Assembly: GCA_016584305.1 (NCBI GenBank)
Contig: JACEEZ010021699.1
Location: 196,397-260,396, forward strand
Reading direction: 5' to 3'
Source: Chionoecetes opilio
Lineage: Eukaryota > Arthropoda > Malacostraca > Decapoda > Majidae
DNA: 64,000 nucleotides
In this document: one piece after another, positions 63,300-64,000 of the stretch
How positions within the stretch are numbered: the stretch's first letter is position 1
Layout: the number at the start of each line of letters is the position of its first letter
Program-made: the position numbers and the translations under genes
The notes under the pieces: model-generated
Told to the model about the DNA's origin: nothing
Databases searched by the model: none
What the model saw: the letters and a program-made list of their open reading frames with translations, nothing else

Positions 63300-64000
63300 G
63301 TGAGCCTCATTCAGCCTCATTCAGCTGAAATTCCAGTGCCAGTTTTCGAACAACTACCTCCTCTAGAAGATCTGAGTGATGTTGAAGAACGCAGTGACAG
63401 CAATGATGCAGATTTTGACATTCACGAGGATTCAGTTCGTAGGGGATTTGATCAGCACGAGTTGAATGATTTAGCACGTGATTTGGGCCTATCCAAAAAA
63501 GCTTCAGAAATACTAGCATCAAGACTGAACGAGAAAAACATACTTGAACAAGGAGTGAAGGTATCATACTTTCGAACCAGAGAAAGTACATTTCTGCAGT
63601 ACTTTCGAAGTACCAGCGGTTTTGTGTTTTGCCATAACATTCCTGGTTTACTGAAGGAATTAGGGCTTTCAATCTACAATCCAAATGAATGGCGATTGTT
63701 TATTGATAGCTCAAAGCGGAGCTTGAAGTGTGTCCTTCTACACAATGGCAATTTGTTTGGCGCAGTCCCTATTGGGCATCGGTCTGTCTTCGTGAAAAAT
63801 ATGGAGATGTAAAGAGAGTCATTGAGTTATTGCAATATGACAAACACAATTGGATCATCTGTGTTGACCTTAAAATGGTGTCCTTCCTTCTTGGTCAACA
63901 ACGTGGATACACAAAGTATCCCTGCTTTCTCTGTATGTGGGATAGCAGAGCTCGAGAGAAGCATTGGGTTCAGACGAATTGGCCTCTCTGATCTTAAACC
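63300..64000 (+). pseudogene. Conserved repeat-associated protein, 5' part, frameshifted, runs off the right edge
   Basis: Frame 63300-63812 carries LEDLSDVEERSDSNDADFDI, RDLGLSKKASEILASRLNEK, SYFRTRESTFLQYF and YNPNEWRLFIDSSKRSLK. A one-base loss near 63779 moves the continuation to another frame (SVCLREKYGDVKRVIELL, NWIICVDLKMVSFLLGQQ, GYTKYPCFLCMWDSRAREKHW). A second shift follows near 63990. I recognise the pattern as a protein found in many copies in invertebrate genomes, so a DNA-transposon origin is likely, but I cannot name its superfamily. KYPCFLC...H could be a metal-binding site. The remainder lies outside the window. Confidence 0.55.

Overview
This window is eukaryotic repeat-rich DNA with no host gene that I can recognise. 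It probably comes from a decapod crustacean such as a crab. The reasons are very long dinucleotide microsatellites (CA, GA, TA), tRNA-derived SINEs, several classes of decaying LINEs, DNA transposons with long terminal inverted repeats, and a gypsy-type retroelement. Nearly every long open frame is transposon-derived. The species call is inference.

Layout. 1-4653 and 6677-12747 (minus) hold two copies of an Academ-like DNA transposon gene (zinc finger, transposase core, XPG/FEN1-like nuclease, CXC cysteine-rich tail). The homologous 4.6 kb looks identical and shares the same stop codons. 13052-16583 is a CR1/L2-like LINE carrying a tRNA-derived SINE, followed by two copies of an ACTAGCC-starting repeat (16609-17339, 18066-19605). 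The second copy contains an 878-bp inverted-repeat element with an exact empty site in the first.

21434-33090 is one Jockey-like LINE split into pieces by nested insertions. A TA-flanked long-TIR element (22137-27921) itself contains a 3865-bp Academ-like element (22155-26019) and a 441-bp retroposon (26777-27217). A probable solo LTR (30815-32751) contains a mariner-like element (31658-32667). The Academ-like element at 22155-26019 has 460-bp TIRs and an unbroken 716-codon frame. That frame keeps the XPG-like acidic residues and the CXC motif but lacks the first part of the transposase. It is the most interesting object in the window.

33210-34030 holds an inverted duplication of a LINE ORF1-like segment. 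34768-35442 is a third Academ-like fragment and 35756-36973 an RTE-like reverse transcriptase relic. 36990-40947 is a CR1-like LINE with an SGNH-esterase ORF1, cut at TTAA by a 1269-bp piggyBac-like element. 40945-43310 is a PIF/Harbinger element with a MADF gene and an antisense transposase. 43925-45880 is a Jockey-type LINE beginning in a large TA/inverted-repeat hairpin.

48698-49965 is a second copy of the long-TIR element. 50940-52010 is a C-rich minisatellite and 52600-53300 a tandem SINE pair with CA tails. 55300-58183 is a 5'-truncated gypsy-like element with integrase, an Env-like region and a possible 3' LTR. The right end carries a SINE (61071-61426) and the start of a frameshifted repeat-associated conserved protein (63300-64000). 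The genes form no host pathway: they are autonomous or decayed mobile elements, and their nesting gives a relative order of insertion.
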